A stretch of 64,000 nt of DNA. Origin: Paenibacillus dendritiformis. Its GTDB lineage: Bacteria; Bacillota; Bacilli; Paenibacillales; Paenibacillaceae. The DNA lies in assembly GCF_021654795.1 (NCBI RefSeq), contig NZ_AP025344.1, forward strand, positions 1,116,001-1,180,000. Direction: 5' to 3'. The position numbers were made by a program, and so were the translations under genes. The notes beneath the pieces were generated by a model that had not been told where the DNA came from, did not search any database, and saw only the letters and a list, made by a program, of their open reading frames with translations. Positions 44,354-53,350 of the stretch are shown here, piece after piece. Within the stretch, counting starts at the first letter, position 1, and every line of letters starts with the position of its first letter.

Positions 44354-44512
44354 GATGATCACCTCCTCTCGCGGCCGGACAACAAATACTGGTGCAGACA
44401 CTGCGCCATAGAAGGTGCTGATTCAGCGGTATTCATTTCGTGTAATATTATTCTATATCTATGTAGAAAAGTCGTTTCATAGAATCCATCTGTAGGAAAT
44501 TTTGAATTTTTT

Positions 44513-44541
44513 TTGCACTTTGTGACAAGCATTCATAATAT
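44513..44541 (+). promoter_or_regulatory. Sigma-A-like promoter of the alpha/beta hydrolase
   Basis: TTGCAC (44513-44518), 17-nt spacer, TAATAT (44536-44541), 51 nt before the start at 44592. Confidence 0.55.
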
Positions 44542-44591
44542 ACAACGGCGTGCATACGATGCGCGGCGCATACAGAAAAGAGGAGATAGCT

Positions 44592-45380
44592 ATGCCAAGG
44601 ATCGCGGTTCATCCACAATTCAGCATGCATATGGAGGAGCAGGGGCAGGGACCGGCCGTTGTGCTGCTGCACGGGTTCTGCGGCAGCTCCCGGTACTGGG
44701 CGGATCTGGCGCCGCTGCTGGCGGGAAGCTGCCGTGTCATTACCCCGGACCTGAGAGGCCACGGCAAATCGGATGCGCCTGTCGGTCCCTACACGATCGA
44801 ACAGATGGCGGACGATGTGCTGCACTTGGCCGATGCGCTCGGCCTGGAGCAATTCGTGCTCCTGGGCCATTCGTTGGGAGGGTATATTACGCTGTCGTTC
44901 GCGCAGCGGCATGCCTGCCGCTTGAAGGGATTCGGGCTGATCCACTCGACCGGGAAGCCGGACACGGACGAGGGCAAGGAGAAGCGGCTTGCCACCGTAG
45001 AAGCGCTCGGGCGGCATGGCATCGTTCCGGTCGTGGACGATCTCGTGCCGAAGCTGTTCGCCGAGGACACCGGCCCTGCGGAAGCTATGGACAAGGCGAA
45101 GGAGATTGGCTACGCCACGCCGCCTCAAGGCGCGATCGGCGCGGTGCTCGCGATGCGGGAACGGCCCGACCGCACGGCGGTTCTGCAGGCGGCCGCGCTT
45201 CCGGTGCTGCTCGTGGCCGGGGAGAAGGATCGGATTGTCGCGCCGGAGAACGTATTTACCGCGGCGGGAGACCATATCGAGTCTGTCACCCTGGAAGGAG
45301 TCGGCCATATGGGCATGATGGAGGCGCCGGAGAAGCTGGCGGCGGCGATTCGTTCCTTCGTGGACAAAGCATACGCATGA
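44592..45380 (+). CDS. Alpha/beta-hydrolase
   Basis: A 262-residue cytoplasmic hydrolase (ATG 44592, AGAGGAG before it). Oxyanion hole HGFCGSSRYW, nucleophile elbow VLLGHSLGG (Ser), acid Asp in AGEKDRIVAPEN, and His in GVGHMGMMEAP complete the triad. A cap domain lies between residues 125 and 200. The family includes esterases, haloperoxidase-like enzymes and MhpC-like hydrolases; the substrate cannot be read. Confidence 0.85.
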   Translation: MPRIAVHPQFSMHMEEQGQGPAVVLLHGFCGSSRYWADLAPLLAGSCRVITPDLRGHGKSDAPVGPYTIEQMADDVLHLADALGLEQFVLLGHSLGGYITLSFAQRHACRLKGFGLIHSTGKPDTDEGKEKRLATVEALGRHGIVPVVDDLVPKLFAEDTGPAEAMDKAKEIGYATPPQGAIGAVLAMRERPDRTAVLQAAALPVLLVAGEKDRIVAPENVFTAAGDHIESVTLEGVGHMGMMEAPEKLAAAIRSFVDKAYA

Positions 45381-45585
45381 CAGGCGGCCCAATGACAGAC
45401 AGGCCCTTGTGAGAACGGGAGTGCTGCATCCTTGTGGACAGCGCTCTTTGTGCGTTATACTGGATGTAATTTTTGGACAGCCTAGACTGCTAGCAAAAAT
45501 CGATCACTTCCCGCGCACGGATAGTATCGGGGCAAATCCGACAGGTTGGGCAGGGCCTTATCTTCTTCGGCAAAGAGGTGGATTT

Positions 45586-46317
45586 ATGTATCGAAAAGAT
45601 TATTTGCTGCGGCTGGTGCAGGAAATGACCGACCTGATCGGCAAAGCGATGAATCTGCGGCAGCAGAAAAAACGGACGGAGCTGCTGTTCGAATGGGACG
45701 AACTGATGCGGGAGCGGTTCCGCATCAACGGCGGGCTGTCCGATCGGTTGACCGGAGAGGATCTGATTCACTTGTTCCGGACCAAGGGACGGCTGCATGC
45801 CGATGAGCTTCAAGCTTTCGCGATCCTGCTCCATGAACGGGCGAAGCTGGAGCGGGAGAAGGAGCTCGCGGAACGTCATGAGATGCCGGTCAGTGACGCC
45901 GCCCGTTCGGGACCCGATGATGTCTTCATCGAGGACCAGTATGTGCGGCGTTCCTTCAAAAGCCTGCAACTTCTGCTCGAAGCGATGCTCCACGGCAGCG
46001 ATCGGCGGCTGCTTCCCGTTATGGAGACGACGGAAGGCTTGTTGCGGGAGCTGAAGAGCTACCGGATGCCGGACGAGCTGCTTGAACGTCTGTGGGCTTG
46101 GCTCGAACGGGAAGGCCGCTATGCCGAAGCAGAAGATGCGCTGTTCCGCTGGGTGCGGCAGGCCGCGGGCCGGCCGGAGGAAGCGGAGCAGCGCAAGCGA
46201 CAGGGCGTACGCTTCTATGAACGCCTCGCGGAATGCCCGGATGAAGCGCTGGATCAGGGCGGCCTGCCTCGCGAAGAGCTGGCCGACGGCCGCGCCGATC
46301 TGGAGGCGATTGAATGA
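45586..46317 (+). CDS. DUF6483-like hypothetical protein
   Basis: A 243-residue, all-helical soluble protein, starting MYRKDYLLRLVQEMTDLIGK at 45586 after GAGGTGG. The N-terminal helical block is highly charged (RQQKKRTELLFEWDELMRERF); residues 120-200 resemble TPR-type helix pairs (SFKSLQLLLEAML, LERLWAWLEREGRYAEAEDALFRWV). I recall Paenibacillus proteins of this opening under DUF6483, but cannot verify it. No function is known. Flanked by a hydrolase and a PilZ gene. Confidence 0.65.
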   Translation: MYRKDYLLRLVQEMTDLIGKAMNLRQQKKRTELLFEWDELMRERFRINGGLSDRLTGEDLIHLFRTKGRLHADELQAFAILLHERAKLEREKELAERHEMPVSDAARSGPDDVFIEDQYVRRSFKSLQLLLEAMLHGSDRRLLPVMETTEGLLRELKSYRMPDELLERLWAWLEREGRYAEAEDALFRWVRQAAGRPEEAEQRKRQGVRFYERLAECPDEALDQGGLPREELADGRADLEAIE

Positions 46318-46405
46318 ACCCGGTCTTCCCCGGCCGGCGGATGTGCCGATGGACGGACGATTCGAGCCCGTCTCCATGTAACCTCATACCAGACGGAATA
46401 GGACG

Positions 46406-46435
46406 AGAACCTTGCCGCCCGCAGGGTTCTTTTTC
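46406..46435 (+). terminator. Terminator after the DUF6483-like gene
   Basis: GAACCTTGC and GCAGGGTTC pair around CGCCC (one G-T), followed by TTTTT. The interval 46436-46675 shows no gene. Confidence 0.75.
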
Positions 46436-46675
46436 GATCTCCGCACTCGATGGCCTCGTTCTGACGCTTAGTTCCTAAGTCCTTCGAAATAAGAAGCTAT
46501 TCACATTTACGTGCGAATCGTCGATAAAGTATAGTAGGTAATTCGGACTATGCACATTTTTGAATCTCTGGATACAGGAATTGCCGGATGCCGGCGAGGC
46601 GGCCAACGGGGCTGCTGTACGGCAAGCGGACCGATATTACACCCTGGCGCGAGAGACATGAGGAGGTTTTTTTAG

Positions 46676-47341
46676 ATGGGGAATCAGGCATACACGATGG
46701 ACAGCCCGGGTTTATTATCGGGAGCCATGTTGAACTGCCGAACTGTGATCGAAGGCAGTGGCTGCGTGGCAACGGGTATGTTATCTTATATGGAAGGCGA
46801 TTTGATCGATATTGAATTGCCGCAATTCGAACACTTCGAATTGGGGGAGCAAGTCAAAGTTACGATCTATTCCGGAATGGGCATCGTCAACTTTTTCACC
46901 AAAATTATCGCCCGGAACGAGGGCTCCCTGCTGCTCATCCATCCGCCTCAGCAGCAGCAGCGGTTTACGGACAAGCGCGAGTCGCCGCGGGTCATCATCC
47001 GCAAGCATGGCTTCATCCGTTCGGAAGCCTCGCCCCAGGAGAACCGGAGCTCCGCTCAGAGCGGAACCCCGATACACCTGGTCGATATCAGCTTGACCGG
47101 CGTAGGCTTCACGATGGCCGAGGGCAAGCCGCTGCGCGAAGGCATGCGGGTCGAAGCGGAGCTTCATTTGGGCTTCACCTTGCCCTGCAGCCTTGAGATT
47201 GTGCACCGATCCCGCCATCCCGAAGGGATGATGTACGGAGCCAGCCTGGAAGGCCTCGACGAAGCCGCCCTCCGCTCCCTGCGCGCCTTTATCCTGCGCG
47301 AACAGATCACGGCTTATGTGGATAAGAAGCAAAATGTATAG
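46676..47341 (+). CDS. PilZ-domain c-di-GMP-binding protein
   Basis: A 221-residue cytoplasmic protein. Residues 1-95 resemble the YcgR/PilZN-type beta domain (LPQFEHFELGEQVKVTIYSG). Residues 98-215 are PilZ, with the ligand motifs RESPR (RxxxR) and DISLTGVGF (D/NxSxxG) needed for c-di-GMP binding. ATG 46676 follows a GAGGTTTTTTTAG site. Such proteins tune motility or surface functions. It precedes a secreted protein gene by 45 nt, and may be cotranscribed. Confidence 0.82.
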   Translation: MGNQAYTMDSPGLLSGAMLNCRTVIEGSGCVATGMLSYMEGDLIDIELPQFEHFELGEQVKVTIYSGMGIVNFFTKIIARNEGSLLLIHPPQQQQRFTDKRESPRVIIRKHGFIRSEASPQENRSSAQSGTPIHLVDISLTGVGFTMAEGKPLREGMRVEAELHLGFTLPCSLEIVHRSRHPEGMMYGASLEGLDEAALRSLRAFILREQITAYVDKKQNV

Positions 47342-47386
47342 ATAACATGTCGGCACTATATCCTTTTTGAAGAGAGGAGAAGCAAT

Positions 47387-48784
47387 TTGAAAATATCATC
47401 TTTACGGTATTTCTTATCTTGCTGCGGACTAGCTGTATTCGGCCTCATGTTATTTCTTCTTCCCGGAACTGCAGAAGCCGGAACGGTATTCCCGTCGAAG
47501 CAGATCGATTCCTACGATGTGGAGTTGAAGGCGGATCCGGCCTATGTTCCGACTCCGGTGAGCGTCACGGAAGCAACCTACACCCAGACCGTCAACCTCG
47601 ACCCGTCAGTGGCGGAAGTCTCGGTCGATCCGGTTCTGGGACAGTATGCGATTACAGGCAAAACCTATGGCACGACCACCGTCGAATACAAATGGACCAC
47701 CGCCCAAAACGTCGAGCTCATACATAAGTTCACGGTTACGGTCGATTCCGGCGGGATAGCGCCGCGTGTTCGAATTAATCAAGAAGAGGACAGTTATTTT
47801 AAATTAATTAACAGCAGCTTATATCAAACGAAGACAATAGATCTGAGCAGTTTATTTTCAGGTAATATAAAATGGGAAGCCGGGTCATTTGAACTTCATG
47901 ACAGTAACGGAGTTTTTGGTCTTGGCTCGGACTTTTCAAGCCCAAGTAGAAGCTATTTTACTTTAATTTATACAGGTAATACAGGTGATACCAGAATTAC
48001 GATCAAGGCAACCGATTTAAACGGCTACACCGCTTCCTACTTCTTCGACGTCTCGACGAACTGGGATCCCGTCTTTCAGCCGCAGCCGGATATGACCCTG
48101 ATTGAAGGAAAGGAATACACCTTCAATCTGAATGATATGAAGGTTTTTACGGATGCGGATGATGATAAGCTATATTACACGATAGATCCGGTAAATGGGG
48201 TCACGGCATCCGTTAGTGAGGATATGTTGACCGTTACGTCCCCTATCGAGCAGGAGTTCGCGTTGACGATTCGCGCCGATGACGGCCGGAACGGGAAGGC
48301 TGCCGGCGTGCTCAAGTTCAAAGCTTGGCGCTCCGAGGAGGTTGGCATTGCCGGGACCTACCCGGAGACGCGCAACATGATTCGGTTTACCCAGATCCCT
48401 CAAGGGACATACGTGCTCGCTCCGCTCAAGACCACGACGCCTGGCGAGACAGAACTGCAGGGCCTGGTTGATGAGGGGAAAGCGCGGGCTGCGGATTCGG
48501 ACGGAGCGCTCGAATTTGCGATCGATGAGATCAAGGGGCAGAACCAAAGCGTTCCAGCCTTGCAGGCAGGCACTTACGGACTTTATTTAGTGGATTCTTC
48601 CACTGTTGCTCTGGACAGAGTCGTGCATCTTATCGGCATCGATGTCGTGCGGAGCCAGTTGGAGCAAATCGACCGTGACCACGAAAATAACGGGCTGGAT
48701 ATTATGGATGCGCACCGATGGTTAATGATGTACAATAACACTTATTTCAATGCGAAAGTCGTCCTGTCGCTGCTTCCATCTTAA
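47387..48784 (+). CDS. Secreted beta-rich protein with Ig/cadherin-like repeats and a dockerin-like tail
   Basis: A 465-residue exported protein (TTG 47387 after GAGAGGAG). Signal peptide (CGLAVFGLMLFLLPGTAEAG), then Ig-like strands (SVTEATYTQTVNLDPSVAEVSV, GTTTVEYKW) and cadherin-like segments (DMTLIEGKEYTFNLNDMKVFTDADDDKLYYTI). The C-terminus DRDHENNGLDIMDAHRWL resembles one EF-hand of a dockerin. Bases about 47770-48000 are clearly AT-richer than the rest of the gene. No enzyme domain. It may be a surface or matrix protein. Confidence 0.65.
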   Translation: MKISSLRYFLSCCGLAVFGLMLFLLPGTAEAGTVFPSKQIDSYDVELKADPAYVPTPVSVTEATYTQTVNLDPSVAEVSVDPVLGQYAITGKTYGTTTVEYKWTTAQNVELIHKFTVTVDSGGIAPRVRINQEEDSYFKLINSSLYQTKTIDLSSLFSGNIKWEAGSFELHDSNGVFGLGSDFSSPSRSYFTLIYTGNTGDTRITIKATDLNGYTASYFFDVSTNWDPVFQPQPDMTLIEGKEYTFNLNDMKVFTDADDDKLYYTIDPVNGVTASVSEDMLTVTSPIEQEFALTIRADDGRNGKAAGVLKFKAWRSEEVGIAGTYPETRNMIRFTQIPQGTYVLAPLKTTTPGETELQGLVDEGKARAADSDGALEFAIDEIKGQNQSVPALQAGTYGLYLVDSSTVALDRVVHLIGIDVVRSQLEQIDRDHENNGLDIMDAHRWLMMYNNTYFNAKVVLSLLPS

Positions 48785-48810
48785 CAGCGGAAAACGCGTC
48801 AGAATCATAC

Positions 48811-48837
48811 AGGCTAACCTCTTAGGGTTGGCCTTTT
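48811..48837 (+). terminator. Terminator after the Ig-like secreted protein
   Basis: AGGCTAACC (48811-48819) pairs with GGTTGGCCT (48826-48834; one G-T), followed by TTTT. Confidence 0.75.
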
Positions 48838-48891
48838 GCTATTATGAGAACAATAATAAAGACAGATAGAGTGATAGGTGGAGAAGAACGC

Positions 48892-50856
48892 ATGAATGAT
48901 AAAAGCGTACGGAACGGAGAATGGACCGCGGCGGCTGCCGGTGCGGCCGCAGGCATCCTGTTGCTCGCGCTGTGGCTGAACGGCTTGTTCTACAACGGAG
49001 AGACGGTTGTCCTCTCCGTTCTGATCTGTGCGGCGGCTGTCGCGCTCCTTCGGATGAAGCGTCCCATTCTATCCGCGGCCATCCTGCTGCCGCTCGTTCT
49101 CCTGATCGCTTATGGGATTGTCCGCTTCCTCGACCCGGCGAGCGTCCACGGCACTCACATGCAGATCATCCGCTATGCGATGTACACCGGGTGGACAGTG
49201 GCGATATCCGTGTTTTTTGGAGGGCGCGGCCCTGACTCCGCGTGGAACAAAGGACTGCAAGCGCTCCTCGTCGTTGGCGTCATCCACAGCCTGGGCGCGC
49301 TCCTGATGCTGGGCGGATGGCTTCCTTATGAAGCCGGCGTCATGATCAGCGACAACGCCGAAATTTCCGCTTGGGGATTCCGCCTGGGCGGCTTCCTGCA
49401 ATATCCGAACACCCTCGGTGCGGTAACGGGCGCTTTTCTGCTCCTTCAGCTTGACCTGGTGCAGGCCGCCTCCGGCTTCCGGGCGCGTATGGCGGCGCTG
49501 CTTCCCGTCCTTCCTCACATGGCCGTCCTGCTGCTGACGGAGTCCCGGGGTTCGTGGCTGGTTGTCGCGTTAGTATGGGTTGCCTGGGTGTTATTTTTGC
49601 ACAAAAAACGGCGCGCTTCTATCGCGCTAACCGCCCGTATGGCCGCCTGGGGATTCGCCGGGGCCGCGTTCGCCGCTTCCTTGTGGGCCGATCATCGCGC
49701 TATGATTCCGTTGGCCGTGGCCGCGGCTTGGGCCGGATCATTGGGGGGAGAAGCGCTGCTTCACCGTCTCCGGCATTCCCGGCGGCTCGGACTCGGATGC
49801 TCGTTTTTGATTGCGGCGGCACCTGCATTCCTCGGCCTGCTGCTGATGCCGCAGGGGGCATCGGAGCGGATAACGGATCATTATGCGACCGCAGGCGCGC
49901 GGGCGCAATTCTACCGCGATGCGCTGACATTGTGGCGGGAGCACCCGTGGTTCGGCGCCGGCGGCGATGCCTGGAGGCAGCAGTTCGCGCGCATCCAGAG
50001 CGAGCCCTATGTCGGCAAGGAAGTCCACAGCAGCTTCTTCGATCTGCTGCTCGACGTCGGCGTCATCGGAACGGCGCCCGCGCTCATGCTCGCCGCGGCG
50101 GCGCTCTACACGGCTTGGCGCCGTCATAAGGGGCTGGCCATGGCCGCGTCCGTGCTACTGCTGCACAGCGCGGTCGACTTCGACATGGCCTTCGGCTTCT
50201 TCGCGCTGCTGCTCCTGACCATGCTGGCGCTTGCGGCAGGCGCGGGCGAGCCGGGTCATGGAAGGCCGCTCCTGCGCATCGGCCGCACGGCATCGCTTCT
50301 GCTGGCGCTGCCGCTGGGCGCCGCAGGCTTGCTGGCGGCGGTGCACGCCGCAGCCCAGCCGCTTGCGGACGCCGACGGCATGCTGGCGCTGAAGCTGACG
50401 CCGGCCGACACCTGGCTTCGCATCGCGGTGTCGCGGACCTTGCCGCCGGAAGAGGCCCTCGCCCTGCTCGCGGAAGGCCGCCGCTATGAACGGAGCGGCT
50501 TCGCGCTCTACCGCGAGCTTGCCTTGGCCAGCAGCGGCCTCGGCCGGGCGGCGGAGGAGGCCGGCTATTGGCGGGAGGCCATCGCCTGCGCCCCGTTCGA
50601 CCGCGACCTGCGAACGGAAGCGATTGAACGGCTGGCCGACCAGGCCCGCCACGCCGCGATTGCCGGCGACCGCGGCAAGGCCAAAATATTGGCGGCGGCT
50701 GCCGAAGACTTGTACCATCGCTATGAAGCCGAGGTACAGCGCGTCGCATCGATGCCGAATGCCGCCAATGACAAGCATTTTGCGATGACCGAGGAGGCCA
50801 GGCGCGCGTACATGGCCATCGTGCCGCTGCTCGGCTTCAACAGCGACCGGCGATAA
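48892..50856 (+). CDS. O-antigen ligase-like membrane protein with C-terminal helical repeats
   Basis: A 654-residue membrane protein, ATG 48892 after GGAG. About eleven helices fill residues 10-470. Wzy/WaaL features: a periplasmic loop with TLWREHPWFGAGGDAWRQQF and VHSSFFDLLLDVGVIGT, and YPNTLGAVTGAFLLL. The last 150 residues are a soluble TPR-like helical part (RRYERSGFALYRELALASSG, AGDRGKAKILAAAAEDLY). Such proteins ligate or polymerise surface glycans. No other polysaccharide gene is adjacent, so the acceptor is unknown. Confidence 0.8.
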   Translation: MNDKSVRNGEWTAAAAGAAAGILLLALWLNGLFYNGETVVLSVLICAAAVALLRMKRPILSAAILLPLVLLIAYGIVRFLDPASVHGTHMQIIRYAMYTGWTVAISVFFGGRGPDSAWNKGLQALLVVGVIHSLGALLMLGGWLPYEAGVMISDNAEISAWGFRLGGFLQYPNTLGAVTGAFLLLQLDLVQAASGFRARMAALLPVLPHMAVLLLTESRGSWLVVALVWVAWVLFLHKKRRASIALTARMAAWGFAGAAFAASLWADHRAMIPLAVAAAWAGSLGGEALLHRLRHSRRLGLGCSFLIAAAPAFLGLLLMPQGASERITDHYATAGARAQFYRDALTLWREHPWFGAGGDAWRQQFARIQSEPYVGKEVHSSFFDLLLDVGVIGTAPALMLAAAALYTAWRRHKGLAMAASVLLLHSAVDFDMAFGFFALLLLTMLALAAGAGEPGHGRPLLRIGRTASLLLALPLGAAGLLAAVHAAAQPLADADGMLALKLTPADTWLRIAVSRTLPPEEALALLAEGRRYERSGFALYRELALASSGLGRAAEEAGYWREAIACAPFDRDLRTEAIERLADQARHAAIAGDRGKAKILAAAAEDLYHRYEAEVQRVASMPNAANDKHFAMTEEARRAYMAIVPLLGFNSDRR

Positions 50857-50902
50857 TCCCGCCTGCCAGCGCAGGAGGGGATTATCGGCCGGTCGTATTT
50901 TT
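50845..50902 (+). terminator. Terminator overlapping the end of the O-antigen-ligase-like gene
   Basis: GACCGGCGATAATCCC (50845-50860) pairs with the GGGATTATCGGCCGGTC arm ending near 50895 (one bulge), then GTATTTTTT. The left arm contains the TAA stop. Confidence 0.75.
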
Positions 50903-51132
50903 TGGGCATGGGACGTGCCGAGCTCGAAATAGGTCCGGTAAAGCCCTTTGATCCACTCTCCCGTGTACTCAGAACATGAAAATACACTTTCCTGATTTCT
51001 TAATACTTCCTTATTGATAAATACGTTTTCTTAACTATTTTTAATAGAATGTTTTGTTGGTTTTTTCCAATCTATTCATTAGGGTTATAGGAGTGAGCAT
51101 ATATGACAGAAATGACAAGGGAGGATTTTATC

Positions 51133-52161
51133 ATGAGCTTGAAAAAAACTATCGTCGCAACTTTGATCGCATCCGGCATGCTGGCCGCATTGGCGGGCCC
51201 GATACCTGCGGGCGCGGAGGCAGTGCAGGAGAAGCGGCAAGAGGATCGCTGGACAGTTCAAGTGGATCCGAAGTTTACTGAAAAGTTGAATAAAGCGGTA
51301 AAGTTATTTGCCGGGAAAGACGTTGAATTGCAGAAGGCAGGCAAGCTTGGCATTTATTCGCCTTATGTTGCAGAAGTGCGATCTGTAGATGGGAAATATT
51401 TTGCGCAATATGACATCGATACAGGGACTATCTGGACCGTAGGCGGCCAAACCGCCACGCTTGAACAGATCAGCAAGCAGGATCAAGAAGAAGTTCTGAA
51501 GGCTTTGAAAGGATTATATGCGAAGAAGGACTACGTATTTGATAATGAAGTTAAGGTGACTCATCAGTATACCGATGAGAAGGCAGAGGTGAGAGATGAG
51601 ATAACGTACACCTTGCGAGGAAAAGATTTTTCCGCTAGCCTGAACAAAAATTGGGTCATTGGGGGAGATAGCCTCAGTTATATAACGATTGATTTCGATA
51701 AGAATGAGCTTGATCCGAAATTGTTTAAAGCGGCGACAGATGCCGCTAAAACAGCTTTTAATCATAAATTTGAAATGAAGCAGGGTCAGCTTGAGGCTTT
51801 TTTTAGTCCACATGTGTCGAAAAAAGGTCAAAAACCAGAATTAAAGTGGGTGCTTCGGGACGACAAGGTTAGGATTTACGCGGATCCCAAGTCAGGAAAA
51901 ATAAATAGCGTAATCAATGAGCTCGGAATAAAAGTACGGGATAATAAAGGAATTTCAGAAAAAGAGGCAAAAGAAGCGGTTGCTCCGTTAGCAAAGAAAT
52001 TGTTCAACATCGATCTTAATGGATATAACGTGAAATGGGACAACCTGGAAAAAGACTATTACTTCACCAAAAAGAGTGGCACGAGTGTGAGAGCGGCGTT
52101 GGATTCCAATAAAAAAGTGGTGTATATAAAAGCCGGGAGCGCTGCGGCTCCTGGGGCCTAA
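51133..52161 (+). CDS. Secreted YcdB/PepSY-like protein, first of a tandem pair
   Basis: A 342-residue exported protein. ATG 51133 after GGGAGG; signal peptide MSLKKTIVATLIASG...GAEA. The mature part has repeated PepSY/YcdB-like units (TEKLNKAVKLFAGKDVELQ; ISEKEAKEAVAPLAKKLFNIDL) with Lys/Asp-rich strands. Its signal-peptide DNA is nearly identical to that of the next gene, while the rest has diverged. Codon use is AT-rich compared with neighbours. PepSY/YcdB domains may act as protease inhibitors or wall-associated modules; no clear role here. Confidence 0.65.
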   Translation: MSLKKTIVATLIASGMLAALAGPIPAGAEAVQEKRQEDRWTVQVDPKFTEKLNKAVKLFAGKDVELQKAGKLGIYSPYVAEVRSVDGKYFAQYDIDTGTIWTVGGQTATLEQISKQDQEEVLKALKGLYAKKDYVFDNEVKVTHQYTDEKAEVRDEITYTLRGKDFSASLNKNWVIGGDSLSYITIDFDKNELDPKLFKAATDAAKTAFNHKFEMKQGQLEAFFSPHVSKKGQKPELKWVLRDDKVRIYADPKSGKINSVINELGIKVRDNKGISEKEAKEAVAPLAKKLFNIDLNGYNVKWDNLEKDYYFTKKSGTSVRAALDSNKKVVYIKAGSAAAPGA

Positions 52162-52255
52162 GAAGTCATTGGCGACTACGGCGCGAATCTTAAGTCTGTA
52201 AGTCTGTTTACAGTTTGAAGTGATGAATGAGATATTTGGAAGAGGAGGCTTTATC

Positions 52256-53269
52256 ATGAACTTGAAAAAAGCTATCGTCGCAACCTTGATCGCATCCGGC
52301 ATGCTGACCGCATTGGCGGGCCCGATACCTGCGGGCGCGGAGGCAGCGCAGGAGACACAGCAAGAGCAGCAATCGGACAGTAAGAAGGTTCCTATCGACA
52401 AGAAGCTGCTTCCCAAGCTGCAAAAAGCGGTAAAACAGTTCGCGGGAAAAGAGATAAAGCTGCAGGAGGTTGGCGAGTTTGATAATGAACCAAGAACGGT
52501 GGTAGAAGTCAAATCTGAAGACGGAAGCTATCGAGCTTACTTCGAACATAAATCAGGAAGAATATGGGGTGTAAGCGGAGATACGACAATCGATAAAATC
52601 GGCAAAAAGGATAAAGATGAGATCCTGAAAATTTTGAAAGGGATGTATTCAAAGAAGACATACCAATTTGATAAAGAAGTGGTCATGTACACGAACTATG
52701 ATGATAAAAATGAAAAGCTTACAGAGCATATCACATATCAGTTGAGAGGGAAAGACTTTACTGTAAGTCTGGATACGTGGCCGCAAGATAAACGTCTGTA
52801 CGGGGCCAATATTAAATTTGACAAGAAGGAGCTTGATTTGAAATTATTGAAAACGGCGGCCGAAGCGGTGAAAACGGCTTTAGATCATGATTTCGACGTG
52901 ACCGAGGCTGCTCTCGTATATACCGGGGATAGAGGGAATTCATGGGTCCTTGAGGACGGCAATGCTATGGTTTATGTAGAAGCAAAGACCGGAAAGGCAA
53001 CCAACTTTTATCATCATGCCCGCAAACAAGTCACGACAAATAAAGTGATTACGGAAAAAGAGGCCAAAGAAAAGGTCGCTCCGATTGCCAAGAAATTATT
53101 CAATATCGACATTTCCAAATCTGAAGTGAAATGGGACAGCTTATATAAAGATTACTGCTTCTTCATCGAAAATAAAGGCACCGTGGTGAGAGCGGCATTG
53201 GATGCCGATAAAAACGTGGTGTATCTTAAATCCGGGGACAATGCGGCTCACGGGGGAGACGGAGTTTGA
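52256..53269 (+). CDS. Secreted YcdB/PepSY-like protein, second of a tandem pair
   Basis: A 337-residue paralogue of the previous gene. ATG 52256 after AGAGGAGG. Signal peptide MNLKKAIVATLIASG...GAEA differs from the first copy at only a few bases; mature sequences share motifs (KAVKQFAGKEIKLQ, TYQLRGKDFTVSLD, KEAKEKVAPIAKKLFNID) but differ at most other positions. Ends GGDGV after a Gly/Ala tail. The AT-richer composition continues through both copies to about 53270, then the genome returns to high GC. Likely secreted stress or wall protein. Confidence 0.65.
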   Translation: MNLKKAIVATLIASGMLTALAGPIPAGAEAAQETQQEQQSDSKKVPIDKKLLPKLQKAVKQFAGKEIKLQEVGEFDNEPRTVVEVKSEDGSYRAYFEHKSGRIWGVSGDTTIDKIGKKDKDEILKILKGMYSKKTYQFDKEVVMYTNYDDKNEKLTEHITYQLRGKDFTVSLDTWPQDKRLYGANIKFDKKELDLKLLKTAAEAVKTALDHDFDVTEAALVYTGDRGNSWVLEDGNAMVYVEAKTGKATNFYHHARKQVTTNKVITEKEAKEKVAPIAKKLFNIDISKSEVKWDSLYKDYCFFIENKGTVVRAALDADKNVVYLKSGDNAAHGGDGV

Positions 53270-53314
53270 TATCTATTCATGCATGGAATTGACCAATATA
53301 TAAATACCCACCCC

Positions 53315-53345
53315 AAAAAACCGGGGGCGGCGCCTCCGGTTTTTA
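53315..53345. terminator. Bidirectional terminator between the secreted pair and the dehydrogenase
   Basis: AAAAAACCGG and CCGGTTTTTA arms around a GC-rich loop; T runs on both strands. Confidence 0.85.
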
Positions 53346-53350
53346 TCGCG

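Noticed and set aside
46526..46556. Sigma-D-type promoter before the PilZ gene
   Set aside because: TAAA with a 15-nt spacer is present but the second box CGGACTAT matches GCCGATAT poorly.
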